Source: Flavobacteriaceae bacterium NBU2977 (lineage in GTDB: Bacteria > Bacteroidota > Bacteroidia > Flavobacteriales > Flavobacteriaceae). Taken from it: a stretch of 64,000 bases of DNA. The notes below the pieces were generated by a model that had not been told where the DNA came from, did no database searches, and worked only from the letters and a program-made list of their open reading frames with translations. This document shows positions 26,510 through 34,620 of this stretch, in pieces. Numbering within the stretch: position 1 is the first letter of the stretch; every line of letters starts with the position of its first letter. The stretch lies in NCBI GenBank assembly GCA_019931105.1, contig JAIOUW010000002.1, positions 868,001 to 932,000 on the forward strand, read 5' to 3'. Made by a program: the position numbers and the translations under genes.

Positions 26510-26554
26510 CAAAAATAAACCTTCAAGCCATTCGATTCGGTAACAAAGGTTACA
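26510..26554 (-). promoter_or_regulatory. Crp/Fnr-type site and -7 element of the DUF983 gene
   Basis: TGTAAC-CTTT-GTTACC on the minus strand (26539-26554) with TATTTTTG at 26510-26517; centre spacing 33 nt. Predicted start near 26505, 13 nt before the ATG at 26492. The Crp/Fnr gene at 25463-26095 would be transcribed from here too. Confidence 0.75.
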
Positions 26555-26753
26555 TATTTGGGTTTTCAACGAACTTGCCCGGTGCGATTATGAGATGGCA
26601 ACCAAGAGCCTATGAAATAATAACGCCCTCACATTTTTGGTTCAGAAGAATAGCAAAAGATAGATATTTCAAAAATACCTACGAAATTACAGGTGAGGCG
26701 GTTTTAAAGAATCATTAATTAAGATCTGTACGATAAAAAAAAGATCTCAACAG

Positions 26754-26903
26754 TCAAAAAGGCCAATCAATAGTGCCCTCGATTTCTTCAAGAATAGAAT
26801 CTTGCCTATCATCGACTATGTCGTACTTTATGTAGTTATTGTCAAGAAATATTGAAATTCTCTGCAGATCCTCTGAAGAACCTTTTATCTCGATTTTGTG
26901 CAT
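26754..26903 (-). CDS. Possible 49-residue acidic protein
   Basis: ATG 26903 to TGA 26754; starts MHKIEIKGSSEDLQRISIFL and ends EIEGTIDWPF. The beta-alpha-beta-like pattern and balanced composition look like a real small cytoplasmic protein, but I recognise no family. The remainder of the 770-base gap 26493-27262 holds the DUF983 promoter and otherwise nothing I can name. Confidence 0.4.
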   Translation of the reverse strand: MHKIEIKGSSEDLQRISIFLDNNYIKYDIVDDRQDSILEEIEGTIDWPF

Positions 26904-27262
26904 AATGTAATGGTTAGTCCGGTCTAAGCACAATAATGCTCTTCTTCAAAAAATATTGTGGGTCAGGATGATAAACAATACATCAATTGGCATACTTGGA
27001 TAAATACTTTAAAGAACAGATAAAAAATCCATAACAATTATAAGAAAAGTCTTTATCGGCACAGGTTCTAAGATAATTGCCCGGACCGTGGTTTTAAGAA
27101 CTTTTCCAATGGTATAATATAGGTTCGGCACCTGTAATGGGACCGTACAAAAACCAACTTGACCAAAAGCCGCCCTATGGTATAGGCCGTCAATCCAACA
27201 AAATCAGACAATTTAATATCATTTTCATCGTTTTTGGGGTACTAATCATAAAAACAAACATT

Positions 27263-27466
27263 ATGGAGAAAATCGGCATGTGGGCTATTTGTCTGCTATT
27301 TACAGGAATCATATCCTGCAAAGAAACCGCTGACGAACAGCAAGAATTGAGCGAAACACTTGATAAGATCGAGTCAGTTGAAAAAGCTATTGACGAAACG
27401 TCGGAAGAACTTGAAAAAAAAGCCAATGATGTCGAAGAGGCTTTGCAAGAATTGGATAACATATAA
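27263..27466 (+). CDS. Small coiled-coil lipoprotein
   Basis: 67 residues from the internal ATG at 27263 (MEKIGMWAICLLFTGIISC); the longer frame back to 27137 has no signal peptide and is not used. Lipobox FTGIISC puts the lipid at Cys19. The remaining 48 residues form one acidic amphipathic helix with heptad spacing (LSETLDKIESVEKAIDE). It would sit in the periplasm on the inner or outer membrane, like a miniature Lpp. Nine bases ahead of the next coiled-coil gene, so the two are probably made together. No known family. Confidence 0.65.
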   Translation: MEKIGMWAICLLFTGIISCKETADEQQELSETLDKIESVEKAIDETSEELEKKANDVEEALQELDNI

Positions 27467-27475
27467 TTTTAAGCA

Positions 27476-28156
27476 ATGACCAAGATGAAAAATACTATAC
27501 AATCGATTGCTCTGGCTCTATTAATATCAGGCTTATTTTGCACTTCGTTGCAGGCCCAGGGAAAATCACAGGAGAAAAAAGCCGAAATAAAGGAAAAGAA
27601 AGAAAAAATCAAGGAGAAGGAGGCGGATATCAGGGAAAGTAAGAAAGAGGCCAAAGAGCTGAAAAAGGAGTTGCGGGAAGAAGAGAAGGCCCTAAAACAA
27701 GAGGAAAGGGAATTGAAGAAGGAAGCTAAGGCGGAAGCCGACGATGCAACCGCTGACCTTGATGGTCCCAAGAGGGTCAAGGAGAACGAAGAATTCAAGA
27801 AAAAAACAGGCAAAGGCCATGCATACGGAAAGGATAAAGGCGATATGACCGGCCGCGAGTTCGGGCAATATCGTGCAGCTATGGCCAAGGAAAAAGCCGA
27901 GGAAACCGATAGAAGTTTTCGCGAGAAAGAAGAAATGGTCAAAAAGGGAAGGGAGAAAATAAAAAATGCCCGTGAAAGAGTCGAACAGCAGCGTCAAGAG
28001 AAGACGGTCGATGAAGAAATCCTGACTGAAAAAGAGGAAAAAATAACAAAGGCCGAGGAAAAATTGAATGAACTGGAAGATATTATCAAGAAGGGCAGGG
28101 AAAAAATAAAGAAGAAGACCGAAGAAATCGAGGAAATTGCAAAACCGATAGAATAG
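27476..28156 (+). CDS. Secreted, highly charged coiled-coil protein
   Basis: 226 residues (ATG 27476; a second in-frame ATG at 27485). Signal peptide to about residue 27 (LFCTSLQAQG). Mature part is more than half K and E, in two long predicted coiled coils (about 30-85 and 130-222). They are broken by a glycine-rich stretch (KKTGKGHAYGKDKGDMTGREFGQYRA, read in parts). Periplasmic location expected. It follows a coiled-coil lipoprotein gene by nine bases; together they may form an envelope-spanning or stress-type scaffold. Function unknown; the sequence is low in complexity, so database hits will be misleading. Confidence 0.75.
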   Translation: MTKMKNTIQSIALALLISGLFCTSLQAQGKSQEKKAEIKEKKEKIKEKEADIRESKKEAKELKKELREEEKALKQEERELKKEAKAEADDATADLDGPKRVKENEEFKKKTGKGHAYGKDKGDMTGREFGQYRAAMAKEKAEETDRSFREKEEMVKKGREKIKNARERVEQQRQEKTVDEEILTEKEEKITKAEEKLNELEDIIKKGREKIKKKTEEIEEIAKPIE

Positions 28157-28215
28157 AATACTATCGCGTTAAGTGTGGACACTATCCCACTAAGTGTGTA
28201 ACTTCAGATAAACAG

Positions 28216-28250
28216 GGGTTGGACTTTATTTAACGTCCGACCCTTTTTTC
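28216..28250 (+). terminator. Terminator of the coiled-coil gene pair
   Basis: GGGTTGGAC (28216-28224) pairs with GTCCGACCC (28235-28243), followed by TTTTTT. Confidence 0.85.
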
Positions 28251-28343
28251 ATGAATGGTCAGGAACTGATTTAGAATTTTGCCCCAATACGGCACTTTAT
28301 CAAAGTTTTGTAAGTTTTGACCCAGAGAAATAAATCTACCGTC

Positions 28344-29108
28344 CTATAGGTTTAACTTGGCGATTTCTTCATTCGAAAGGGCCCTATCATAAACGGCCAA
28401 TTTTGCGATTCCGCCAACAAAGAAATTTCCAATTTCGCCCAATCTATCTACTGCACCTACCGTAAAATCAGAGCCGTCCTCTCCCCCATCATAAATCTGA
28501 TATTCAAACTTGTAAGGGTTGAGCCCTTCCCGTTTGTCCAATTTTCCATTTAAGTAGGACTTGGCATATGTGCCATCGAAGCTGAAAGCAACGGTCACCC
28601 AATCACCATATTCAATTGGTGTTTTTCCAATGGAAGCGTCCATGGCCCATTTATGTCCTGGAGTGGGGCCGCCCACATAGGAAACGTGCCCACAGACTTG
28701 GTCACCGCTCTCTTTTTGCAAAAGGTTCAAAAACAGGTAATATTGGCGTTTCTTTCGGGTCTCGTTCCACATTCCTGCAATGGCTTCACATTGTTCGTAT
28801 GATTTTTCTCGTCGGTTAATTTTGGCCACAATGGTAAATTTGGAATTGTCGCCATGAAAATCCAAAGCGGGGCAATCTTTTCTTGGTATGTACAGATATC
28901 CTCCTTCTTCTATATTGAGATAGCTGGTGGTTTCATCCTTTTTGAAAGTTACCAACTCATTGGCTTTGGTCAACTTATAATTAACCTGTCCTTCACTAAC
29001 CAAAGAATTATCCGTACTAAAATCCCAAAAGGCCAATGGTTCGGACTCATTGGTTGTTGCGCATGAAAGCAAGCAGCTTGTTAAAATCAAAATCAATAAC
29101 TGTCTCAT
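28344..29108 (-). CDS. LamG/concanavalin-like domain lipoprotein
   Basis: 254 residues. Signal peptide with lipobox LLSC (Cys16). The mature chain opens with LAFWDFSTDNSLVSEGQVNY and closes with GGIAKLAVYDRALSNEEIAKL, the two ends that define LamG/LamGL jelly-roll domains in Bacteroidota, which bind carbohydrate or form modules of glycan-degrading systems. No catalytic glutamates of the GH16 type are visible. Probably surface- or periplasm-located. It stands alone between a terminator and tRNA-Pro on the minus strand, close to the sulfatase/GH130 genes, so glycan binding is the likely job. Confidence 0.8.
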   Translation of the reverse strand: MRQLLILILTSCLLSCATTNESEPLAFWDFSTDNSLVSEGQVNYKLTKANELVTFKKDETTSYLNIEEGGYLYIPRKDCPALDFHGDNSKFTIVAKINRREKSYEQCEAIAGMWNETRKKRQYYLFLNLLQKESGDQVCGHVSYVGGPTPGHKWAMDASIGKTPIEYGDWVTVAFSFDGTYAKSYLNGKLDKREGLNPYKFEYQIYDGGEDGSDFTVGAVDRLGEIGNFFVGGIAKLAVYDRALSNEEIAKLNL

Positions 29109-29230
29109 ATTTTAAAATTTTAATATTCAACCCTTATATTTCCGATGATATCAGATGAATCCAGTAAAAACAAAAGCACTATCAATCAGTCAGTTGACAG
29201 TGCTTTGCTACCCACTTGAAAAGTGGTTCG

Positions 29231-29304
29231 TCGGGATGACAGGATTTGAACCTGCGACCACACGGCCCCCAGCCGTGTGCGCTACCGGACTGCGCTACAT
29301 CCCG
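29231..29304 (-). tRNA. tRNA-Pro (anticodon GGG)
   Basis: Minus strand: acceptor CGGGATG/CATCCCG, D-arm GCGC...GCGC, anticodon stem CACGG/CCGTG around loop CTGGGGG (anticodon GGG), T-arm GCAGG-TTCAAAT-CCTGT, discriminator A. 74 nt; no encoded CCA. Its 5' half is repeated 300 bases away. Confidence 0.95.
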
Positions 29305-29308
29305 AAAA

Positions 29309-29545
29309 TTAATTTTCATCTAGGTATCGTTCGATACCTCTTTTTTTAATCTTTCGCTCCAGCTCTATCGCTTTGGACCTACTTTCAACCGGAAATGATT
29401 TGATCAATTTCCAGGGAATTCCCTTAGACGTATATTTTTTGCCTCCACTGTTGTGAGTGGCAAAACGTTTCGTAAGGTTATCGGTCTGCCCGCAATAATA
29501 TCGCCCCAGTTTTTCACTGAACAATATGTAAACCTCATATTCCAT
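29309..29545 (-). CDS. GIY-YIG domain protein beside tRNA-Pro
   Basis: 78 residues consisting of one GIY-YIG nuclease-type domain. The two halves of the signature are VYILF and YYCGQT, followed by the helix with NLTKRFATHN and the later KSKAIELE-like segment (RSKAIELERKIKK) carrying the catalytic-type glutamate. Proteins of this UPF0213-like size are dispersed in Flavobacteriaceae. The gene ends five bases from tRNA-Pro and starts eight bases from a truncated tRNA copy, both on the same strand, so it lies exactly inside a 300-bp repeat unit. This suggests it moves with, or into, tRNA-linked DNA; nuclease activity itself is not proven. Confidence 0.88.
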   Translation of the reverse strand: MEYEVYILFSEKLGRYYCGQTDNLTKRFATHNSGGKKYTSKGIPWKLIKSFPVESRSKAIELERKIKKRGIERYLDEN

Positions 29546-29552
29546 ACTCCTT

Positions 29553-29607
29553 TGCGACCATCCCGCCTAAGGCGGGATGCGCTACCGGACTGCGCTACAT
29601 CCCGAAA
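29553..29607 (-). pseudogene. Truncated tRNA-Pro copy (5' two thirds)
   Basis: Bases 29578-29607 repeat 29278-29307 without a mismatch (acceptor 5' strand and D-arm). Bases 29553-29560 repeat 29253-29260. Between them the 17-base anticodon arm is different (TCCCGCCTTAGGCGGGA on the minus strand) but still forms a five-base-pair stem. The T-arm and 3' acceptor strand are replaced by the upstream region of the GIY-YIG gene. Loop position 33 is C, not U, so it cannot be a working tRNA. A third shred, GCTACATCCCGAAAT, lies at 29702-29716. Confidence 0.75.
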
Positions 29608-29776
29608 TAGAGTTTAAAAAACCAAATATAGGTTTGCTTTGCAGTTTTTCGACTAGAAAAAACCGCATCGTAGTGCAGTTTATCCTGAGCGTAGTCGAAG
29701 GGCTACATCCCGAAATCGGATTGCAAAAATATAAAAGTTAACTGTACTACCATCAATCTTTTTCGAAAAAGATAAA

Positions 29777-30703
29777 CTACCTCAAACTTTCGATCCATTC
29801 GAACATTCTTTCGGTCCAACCGCGTAAATGCACATTTTCCCTCGCCAATGAAAAGCCATGGCCTCCTTCGGGATAAATATGCATAGTCGCTGAAACCCCC
29901 TTATCTTTTAATGCCTGAAAGAAAAGTAGACTATTCTCGACCGGTACGCCCATGTCATCGGTTGCATGTATTATAAACGTTGGGGGCGTTTTTTCGGTCA
30001 CCTGTTTCTCATTTGAAAAATGTTCGACCATTTCAGAACTGGGGTTTTCCCCTAATAGATTCTTTTTGGATCCACTATGGGTCGAATTACCGAAAGTGAT
30101 TACAGGATATCCCAAAGCCATAAAGTCGGGGCGAGCGGTCAGCGTATCTATTTCATCCACCGGTTCGTATACTTTTTCGTCAAAATGGGTGCCCAGAGTC
30201 GAGGCCAAGTGACCTCCCGCGGAAAATCCGATAATTCCAATTTTAGTGGGATTTATATGAAATTCAGATGCCTTGCTCCTCACCAGCCGTATCGCCCGTT
30301 GCGCATCGATCAAGGGTACATTATGCTTTTCTGTCTGCGACACACTTGAGGGCAAACGATATTTTACCACGATGCCCGCTATTCCCTTTCCGTTCAAGAA
30401 TTTAGCGATATCGGTACCCTCCCAGTCATAGGCCAAAATACCGTAACCACCACCTGGAAAAATCAGCATGGCCTCTGCCGTGGCATTTTTCTTTGCCGGT
30501 AGATATACTTCGATGGTCGGTTGCTGCACTTTGGCAATCCTCACAATATCTTCGGAAATAACCTCTTCTTTTTCATCAGATACTATGCTATTCGGAATCT
30601 TGTCGTTAGGCCATAAGGGAATGATGGCATCTTGCGCATTTATCATAAAAGTAACTAGTATAGATCCTAACAAGGATAATTTAAACTTCTTTTTGTAGTT
30701 CAT
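29777..30703 (-). CDS. Secreted alpha/beta hydrolase (acetyl-esterase/BD-FAE-like)
   Basis: 308 residues from ATG 30703 (MNYKKKFKLSLLGS), which gives a proper signal peptide cut after INAQ; the frame continues 11 codons upstream without one. Oxyanion motif PGGGYGILAYDWEG, nucleophile elbow GFSAGGHLAS and the end motif YPEGGHGFSLA with the catalytic histidine; the acid is probably the Asp of HATDDMGVP. This is the arrangement of bacterial acetyl-esterases that deacetylate xylan and other plant or algal sugars. It starts 18 bases after the VanX-like gene, same strand. Substrate inferred. Confidence 0.88.
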   Translation of the reverse strand: MNYKKKFKLSLLGSILVTFMINAQDAIIPLWPNDKIPNSIVSDEKEEVISEDIVRIAKVQQPTIEVYLPAKKNATAEAMLIFPGGGYGILAYDWEGTDIAKFLNGKGIAGIVVKYRLPSSVSQTEKHNVPLIDAQRAIRLVRSKASEFHINPTKIGIIGFSAGGHLASTLGTHFDEKVYEPVDEIDTLTARPDFMALGYPVITFGNSTHSGSKKNLLGENPSSEMVEHFSNEKQVTEKTPPTFIIHATDDMGVPVENSLLFFQALKDKGVSATMHIYPEGGHGFSLARENVHLRGWTERMFEWIESLR

Positions 30704-30720
30704 CGCGATTGTTTTAGTTA

Positions 30721-31431
30721 CTATTCGCACTCCCATTTGAAATTGGCCACAGGGTCTTTGTGCGCCCCTTGAAGATTATAGTGCCACCACTCGGTACGTG
30801 TTGACCAGAACCCATGCTTTTCCATGGTTTCTTTCAAGAGTTTTCGATTATCGAGAATCTCTTGCGGTAAATCGGTATTATGGTGATAGGCCCTCTTTCC
30901 AAAAAAATCAAAATCGGTGCCCATGTCAAGTTCTTCGCCTTTCAAAGTGACCAATGTTATATCGACCGCTCCTCCCTTATTGTGAATTGATCCTTTTTCA
31001 GGATTAGCGACGTACTGCGGATTCGGCACGATCTCCCACATTTTGTATTGTACCGAATTCGGGCGGTAGCAATCATAAAACTTTATTTTCACCCCAGCTT
31101 TCCTAAAGTCGGCATTGGCGTTCAACAGAGCCTTTACGGTCTTGACCCGCGTGTAACATTCGGCGCAATCATAAACTTTTTCCTTTAAAAAATTATTTTC
31201 GGTCGCATAGCGCATGTCAAAGGCAAATCCATCACTAAAGTCGGCCAATCGTACAAATGTAGTATCGGTCAGACCTTCAAAAGTTCTGAATTTCTTTGAC
31301 GCAGTACCTTTGATACGTGCCGAATCGACTTTTTGAACGGACTGGGTTCCTTCGCTTGCATTTTTAGAGGTTTCTTGCCTGCATCCAAATGCAATGAACA
31401 ATAAGAAGGCGGTTAAGCAATATCGTGTCAT
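30721..31431 (-). CDS. D-alanyl-D-alanine dipeptidase, VanX/DdpX type, lipoprotein
   Basis: 236 residues. Lipobox FIAFGC (Cys17). Zinc ligands and catalytic residues of peptidase family M15D are all present: Arg123 in CYRPNSVQ, His150 and Asp157 in SIHNKGGAVD, Glu214 and His217 in TEWWHYN. In the periplasm it would split D-Ala-D-Ala and related dipeptides from cell-wall turnover; a resistance role like VanX is unlikely because no van genes are near. It is the first gene of a two-gene unit with the esterase. A second M15D enzyme without a signal peptide lies at 52484-53158. Confidence 0.92.
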   Translation of the reverse strand: MTRYCLTAFLLFIAFGCRQETSKNASEGTQSVQKVDSARIKGTASKKFRTFEGLTDTTFVRLADFSDGFAFDMRYATENNFLKEKVYDCAECYTRVKTVKALLNANADFRKAGVKIKFYDCYRPNSVQYKMWEIVPNPQYVANPEKGSIHNKGGAVDITLVTLKGEELDMGTDFDFFGKRAYHHNTDLPQEILDNRKLLKETMEKHGFWSTRTEWWHYNLQGAHKDPVANFKWECE

Positions 31432-31563
31432 ATAATATCCTAAAAATATAAAAGATACCGCAAATTAAATTTTAAAAAGCTTAAATCCCTAAGAATCCGA
31501 CTCGACCTATAATAAAATGATTATTTTATGCCGGTATTTGTCCATCCTTTTTGAATATAGCCT

Positions 31564-32688
31564 ATGAATTTTAGAATTACCCTCCTAATCGTAATTTCTG
31601 TAATCGGCTTTTCTTGTAAACAACAGAAAACCGAGGTACAAACAACCGAAAAAAATGTGAAGGATTTTTGGATGTTAGGTTTTGAAAAAACGGATGTTAA
31701 TCCGATAATGACCGCCGATTCGACCCCCATTTTTACCGACCCGGTTACCAAAAAGAAAGTCCACTGGCAAAAGGCCGATGTTTTCAATCCTGGAGTTATC
31801 GTCAGAAACGATACCGTATTTATGCTCTTTAGGGCCGAGGACAACCCTGCCGCTATCTTGGGCGGGAGAACATCGCGTATCGGATTGGCCTACAGCACCA
31901 ATGGTGTCGATTTTACAAAATATCCCGAACCGGTACTATATCCGGATAATGACGAATTTTCAAAATGGGACCAGCCGGGCGGAATCGAAGACCCACGTAT
32001 TGTAGAAACTGCCAATGGCACCTATATCATGCACTATACCAGCTGGAACAAAGACGTTGCCCGACTTTCTTGCGCGACTTCTAAGGATTTGAGAACGTGG
32101 ACCAAACACGGGCCCGTGTTTCAAAAAGCATACGATGGTAAATTTTTGGACGTCTGGAGCAAATCGGGATCCGTGGTGACCGAATTGGTGGACGGAAGGC
32201 TAACGGCAAAAAAAATCAACGGCAAGTATCTGATGTACTGGGGCGAACTATTTGTCAATTTGGCCCAATCAGAAAATGGTATCGACTGGACGCCCCTGCT
32301 CGATGAAGAAGGAGAACTGCTACATGTTTTCGAGCCCACCTTGAACGAGTTCGATAGTCATCTCACCGAACCAGGGCCACCGGCGCTCTACACCGAAAAT
32401 GGAATCTTGCTTTTGTACAATGGCAAGAACCTTAATGGTGCAGGGGCAACGACAAAATATCCCGAGGGCACATACTGTGGTGGCCAAGTACTCTTTGATA
32501 AGAACGACCCCAAAAAGTTTTTGGCCCGACTTGAAACCCCTTTTATCTGCCCTAGCCTTCCGCATGAAATCAGCGGTCAATACAAGGCCGGAACAACTTT
32601 TATCGAGGGGCTGGTCTATTTTAAGAACAGGTGGTTTTTATATTATGGCACGGCCGATTCAATGGTAGGGTTGGCAGTCAAAGAGTGA
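31564..32688 (+). CDS. GH130-like glycosidase/phosphorylase lipoprotein
   Basis: 374 residues. Lipobox VIGFSC (Cys18), so membrane-anchored outside the cytoplasm. Five-bladed propeller of glycoside hydrolase family 130: VFNPGVIVRNDTVFMLFRAED, SRIGLAYSTNGVDF, PGGIEDPRIV (catalytic-site aspartate) and YIMHYTSWN are its signature blocks. GH130 members are mannoside phosphorylases or, when extracytoplasmic, hydrolases of beta-mannosides. The lipid anchor here favours a hydrolase acting on oligosaccharides delivered by TonB systems. The 36 bases around its stop codon are duplicated 74 bases downstream. Confidence 0.85.
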   Translation: MNFRITLLIVISVIGFSCKQQKTEVQTTEKNVKDFWMLGFEKTDVNPIMTADSTPIFTDPVTKKKVHWQKADVFNPGVIVRNDTVFMLFRAEDNPAAILGGRTSRIGLAYSTNGVDFTKYPEPVLYPDNDEFSKWDQPGGIEDPRIVETANGTYIMHYTSWNKDVARLSCATSKDLRTWTKHGPVFQKAYDGKFLDVWSKSGSVVTELVDGRLTAKKINGKYLMYWGELFVNLAQSENGIDWTPLLDEEGELLHVFEPTLNEFDSHLTEPGPPALYTENGILLLYNGKNLNGAGATTKYPEGTYCGGQVLFDKNDPKKFLARLETPFICPSLPHEISGQYKAGTTFIEGLVYFKNRWFLYYGTADSMVGLAVKE

Positions 32689-32790
32689 ACAGTCGATAGT
32701 GTTTGAGGGGCATGGGCGTGAATGTGACGTGGAGATTCAAAGGACGTATGAAAAAAGAGTGAACAGTCGATAGTGTTTGAGGGGCATGGG
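32681..32790. repeat. 36-base direct repeat at the GH130 3' end
   Basis: Bases 32681-32716 and 32755-32790 are identical over 36 bases (beginning AAGAGTGAACAG and ending GGGGCATGGG). The first copy includes the stop codon of the GH130 gene. Looks like a local tandem duplication of 74 bases. Confidence 0.85.
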
Positions 32791-32840
32791 TCGGTTATTT
32801 TTCCAATATTCGTTTGAAATCGATAAAAAAAGTTTGTTTT

Positions 32841-34619
32841 ATGCGGCCAGGTTTAACGATACTTTCCCTTTTTGTGGGGCTGTTCTTTGCTTGCAAAGAA
32901 CACACGCAAAAACCCATACCTGCACAGGTTAAGCCAAACATCGTTCTGATCATGGCAGATGATCAGGGTTGGGGCGATCTGGGCGTTAATGGAAATACCA
33001 ACCTCAGCACCCCGAACATCGATGCATTGGCGAAAAATGGGGCGACTTTTGAAAACTTTTATGTGCAACCGGTATGTTCGCCCACACGCGCCGAATTGCT
33101 CACAGGGCGCTATGCAAGGCGTTTAGGGGTATATCGCACTTCAGTCGGTGGTGAACGCATGAACCTGAATGAAACGACCATTGCCGAACTTTTGAAACAG
33201 GCCGGATATGAAACCGCCGCCTATGGCAAATGGCACAACGGCATGCAACCACCGTACCACCCGAATTCTAGGGGTTTTGATGACTATTATGGGTTCGCAT
33301 CCGGTCATTGGGGCAATTATTTCAGTCCGATGTTGGAGCATAATGGTAGAATCGTCAAAGGCAAGGGGTTTTTGGTTGACGACCTGACCGACCATGGTAT
33401 CGATTTTATGGAAAAGAATCGGGATAATCCTTTTTTTCTGTATTTACCACTCAACACACCCCATAGTCCGATGCAGGTTCCCGATGCTTACTGGGAAAAC
33501 TTCAGGGACAAAAATTTGGCGATGAAATATCTTGGAGACGAGGAAGAAAACGAGAATTTTACACGAGCGGCATTGGCCATGGTCGAAAACATCGATCACA
33601 ATGTGGGAAGGATCATGAACAAGTTGAGGCAACTGCAATTGGAAGAAAGCACAATTATCATTTATCTTTCAGACAATGGACCCAACGGTTGGCGCTGGAA
33701 CGGAGGTATGCGTGGCAGAAAAGGGTCTACGGACGAAGGTGGAGTGCGCACCCCATTTTTCATTCAATGGAAGGATTCTATCCCCGCCGGCAAAAAAATA
33801 AAACAGATAGGAAGCGCCTTGGACCTGTTGCCCACCCTATCGAATCTCGTGGGTATCGTTCCGAAAACGCAAAAACCGCTGGACGGAAGGAACCTTGCAC
33901 CCTTGATTTTTGACGAAAACCCGGAATGGACAGATAGGATACTTTTCAATCATTGGAACGGTAAGACAAGTCTGCGCACGCAACAGTACCGTTTAGATGC
34001 AGAAGACCGGCTTTACGATATGGTCGATGATCATGGGCAGGCCAAAGACGTGGCACAAGAATTTCCACAACTGACCGATTCTTTGAAGAAGGTCAAAGAA
34101 CATTGGCTTGCCGAAATCATTGCCTTTACCCGTGAAACGGATGATAGGCCCATAACCTTGGGGCATCCCGATTTTGTATATACGCAGATTCCCGCGCGTG
34201 ATGGCATTCCTCATGGCAATATAGAACGTAGCAGTATTCACCCGAACAATACTTTTTTTACGAACTGGAAAAGTGTAAACGATTCCATTACCTGGGATGT
34301 CGAAGTGTTGGCCGACGGGAAATTCGAAGTGGAACTCCATTACACGCTAAAATCAAAAGATGCCGGGGTTACCCTTCAATTATCGCATGGTGAGCGTACC
34401 TTGATTTCCGTGGTGACAGAGGCCCACGACCCACCGTTAACCGGAATGGAAAATGATCGCGATCCGCGTATCGAATCGTATGTCAAAGCATTCAAACCGC
34501 ATATTTTGGGAAAAATCGAGCTTCGAAAAGGGAGAAATCAACTTACCCTAGAAACCCTGAAAATGGACGGGGACGAAGGAATCGACATGCGGTTGTTGAT
34601 GTTCAAGAGAATTGAGTGA
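32841..34619 (+). CDS. Sulfatase (family S1), lipoprotein, arylsulfatase-like
   Basis: 592 residues from ATG 32841; a TTG nine codons upstream is less likely. Lipobox LFFAC (Cys18). Formylglycine motif CSPTR-AELLTGRYARR with Cys79 as the residue oxidised by a maturation enzyme. Metal-binding ADDQGWGDLG at the N-terminus and NGPNGWRW-N-GGMRGRKGS in the active site are classical. A C-terminal extension of about 130 residues (from about 460) looks like a beta-sandwich domain. It hydrolyses sulfate esters of sulfated algal glycans outside the cytoplasm. Ends one base before the convergent second sulfatase. Confidence 0.93.
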   Translation: MRPGLTILSLFVGLFFACKEHTQKPIPAQVKPNIVLIMADDQGWGDLGVNGNTNLSTPNIDALAKNGATFENFYVQPVCSPTRAELLTGRYARRLGVYRTSVGGERMNLNETTIAELLKQAGYETAAYGKWHNGMQPPYHPNSRGFDDYYGFASGHWGNYFSPMLEHNGRIVKGKGFLVDDLTDHGIDFMEKNRDNPFFLYLPLNTPHSPMQVPDAYWENFRDKNLAMKYLGDEEENENFTRAALAMVENIDHNVGRIMNKLRQLQLEESTIIIYLSDNGPNGWRWNGGMRGRKGSTDEGGVRTPFFIQWKDSIPAGKKIKQIGSALDLLPTLSNLVGIVPKTQKPLDGRNLAPLIFDENPEWTDRILFNHWNGKTSLRTQQYRLDAEDRLYDMVDDHGQAKDVAQEFPQLTDSLKKVKEHWLAEIIAFTRETDDRPITLGHPDFVYTQIPARDGIPHGNIERSSIHPNNTFFTNWKSVNDSITWDVEVLADGKFEVELHYTLKSKDAGVTLQLSHGERTLISVVTEAHDPPLTGMENDRDPRIESYVKAFKPHILGKIELRKGRNQLTLETLKMDGDEGIDMRLLMFKRIE

Positions 34620-34620
34620 C

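Noticed and set aside
26590-26718. 42-codon plus-strand ORF behind the palindrome at 26539
   Set aside because: The -7 element at the regulon spacing exists only on the minus strand, toward DUF983; no promoter geometry supports this ORF.
28157-28215. Near repeats TTAAGTGT/CTAAGTGT resembling an insertion sequence end
   Set aside because: No transposase or second end is found; too short to claim.
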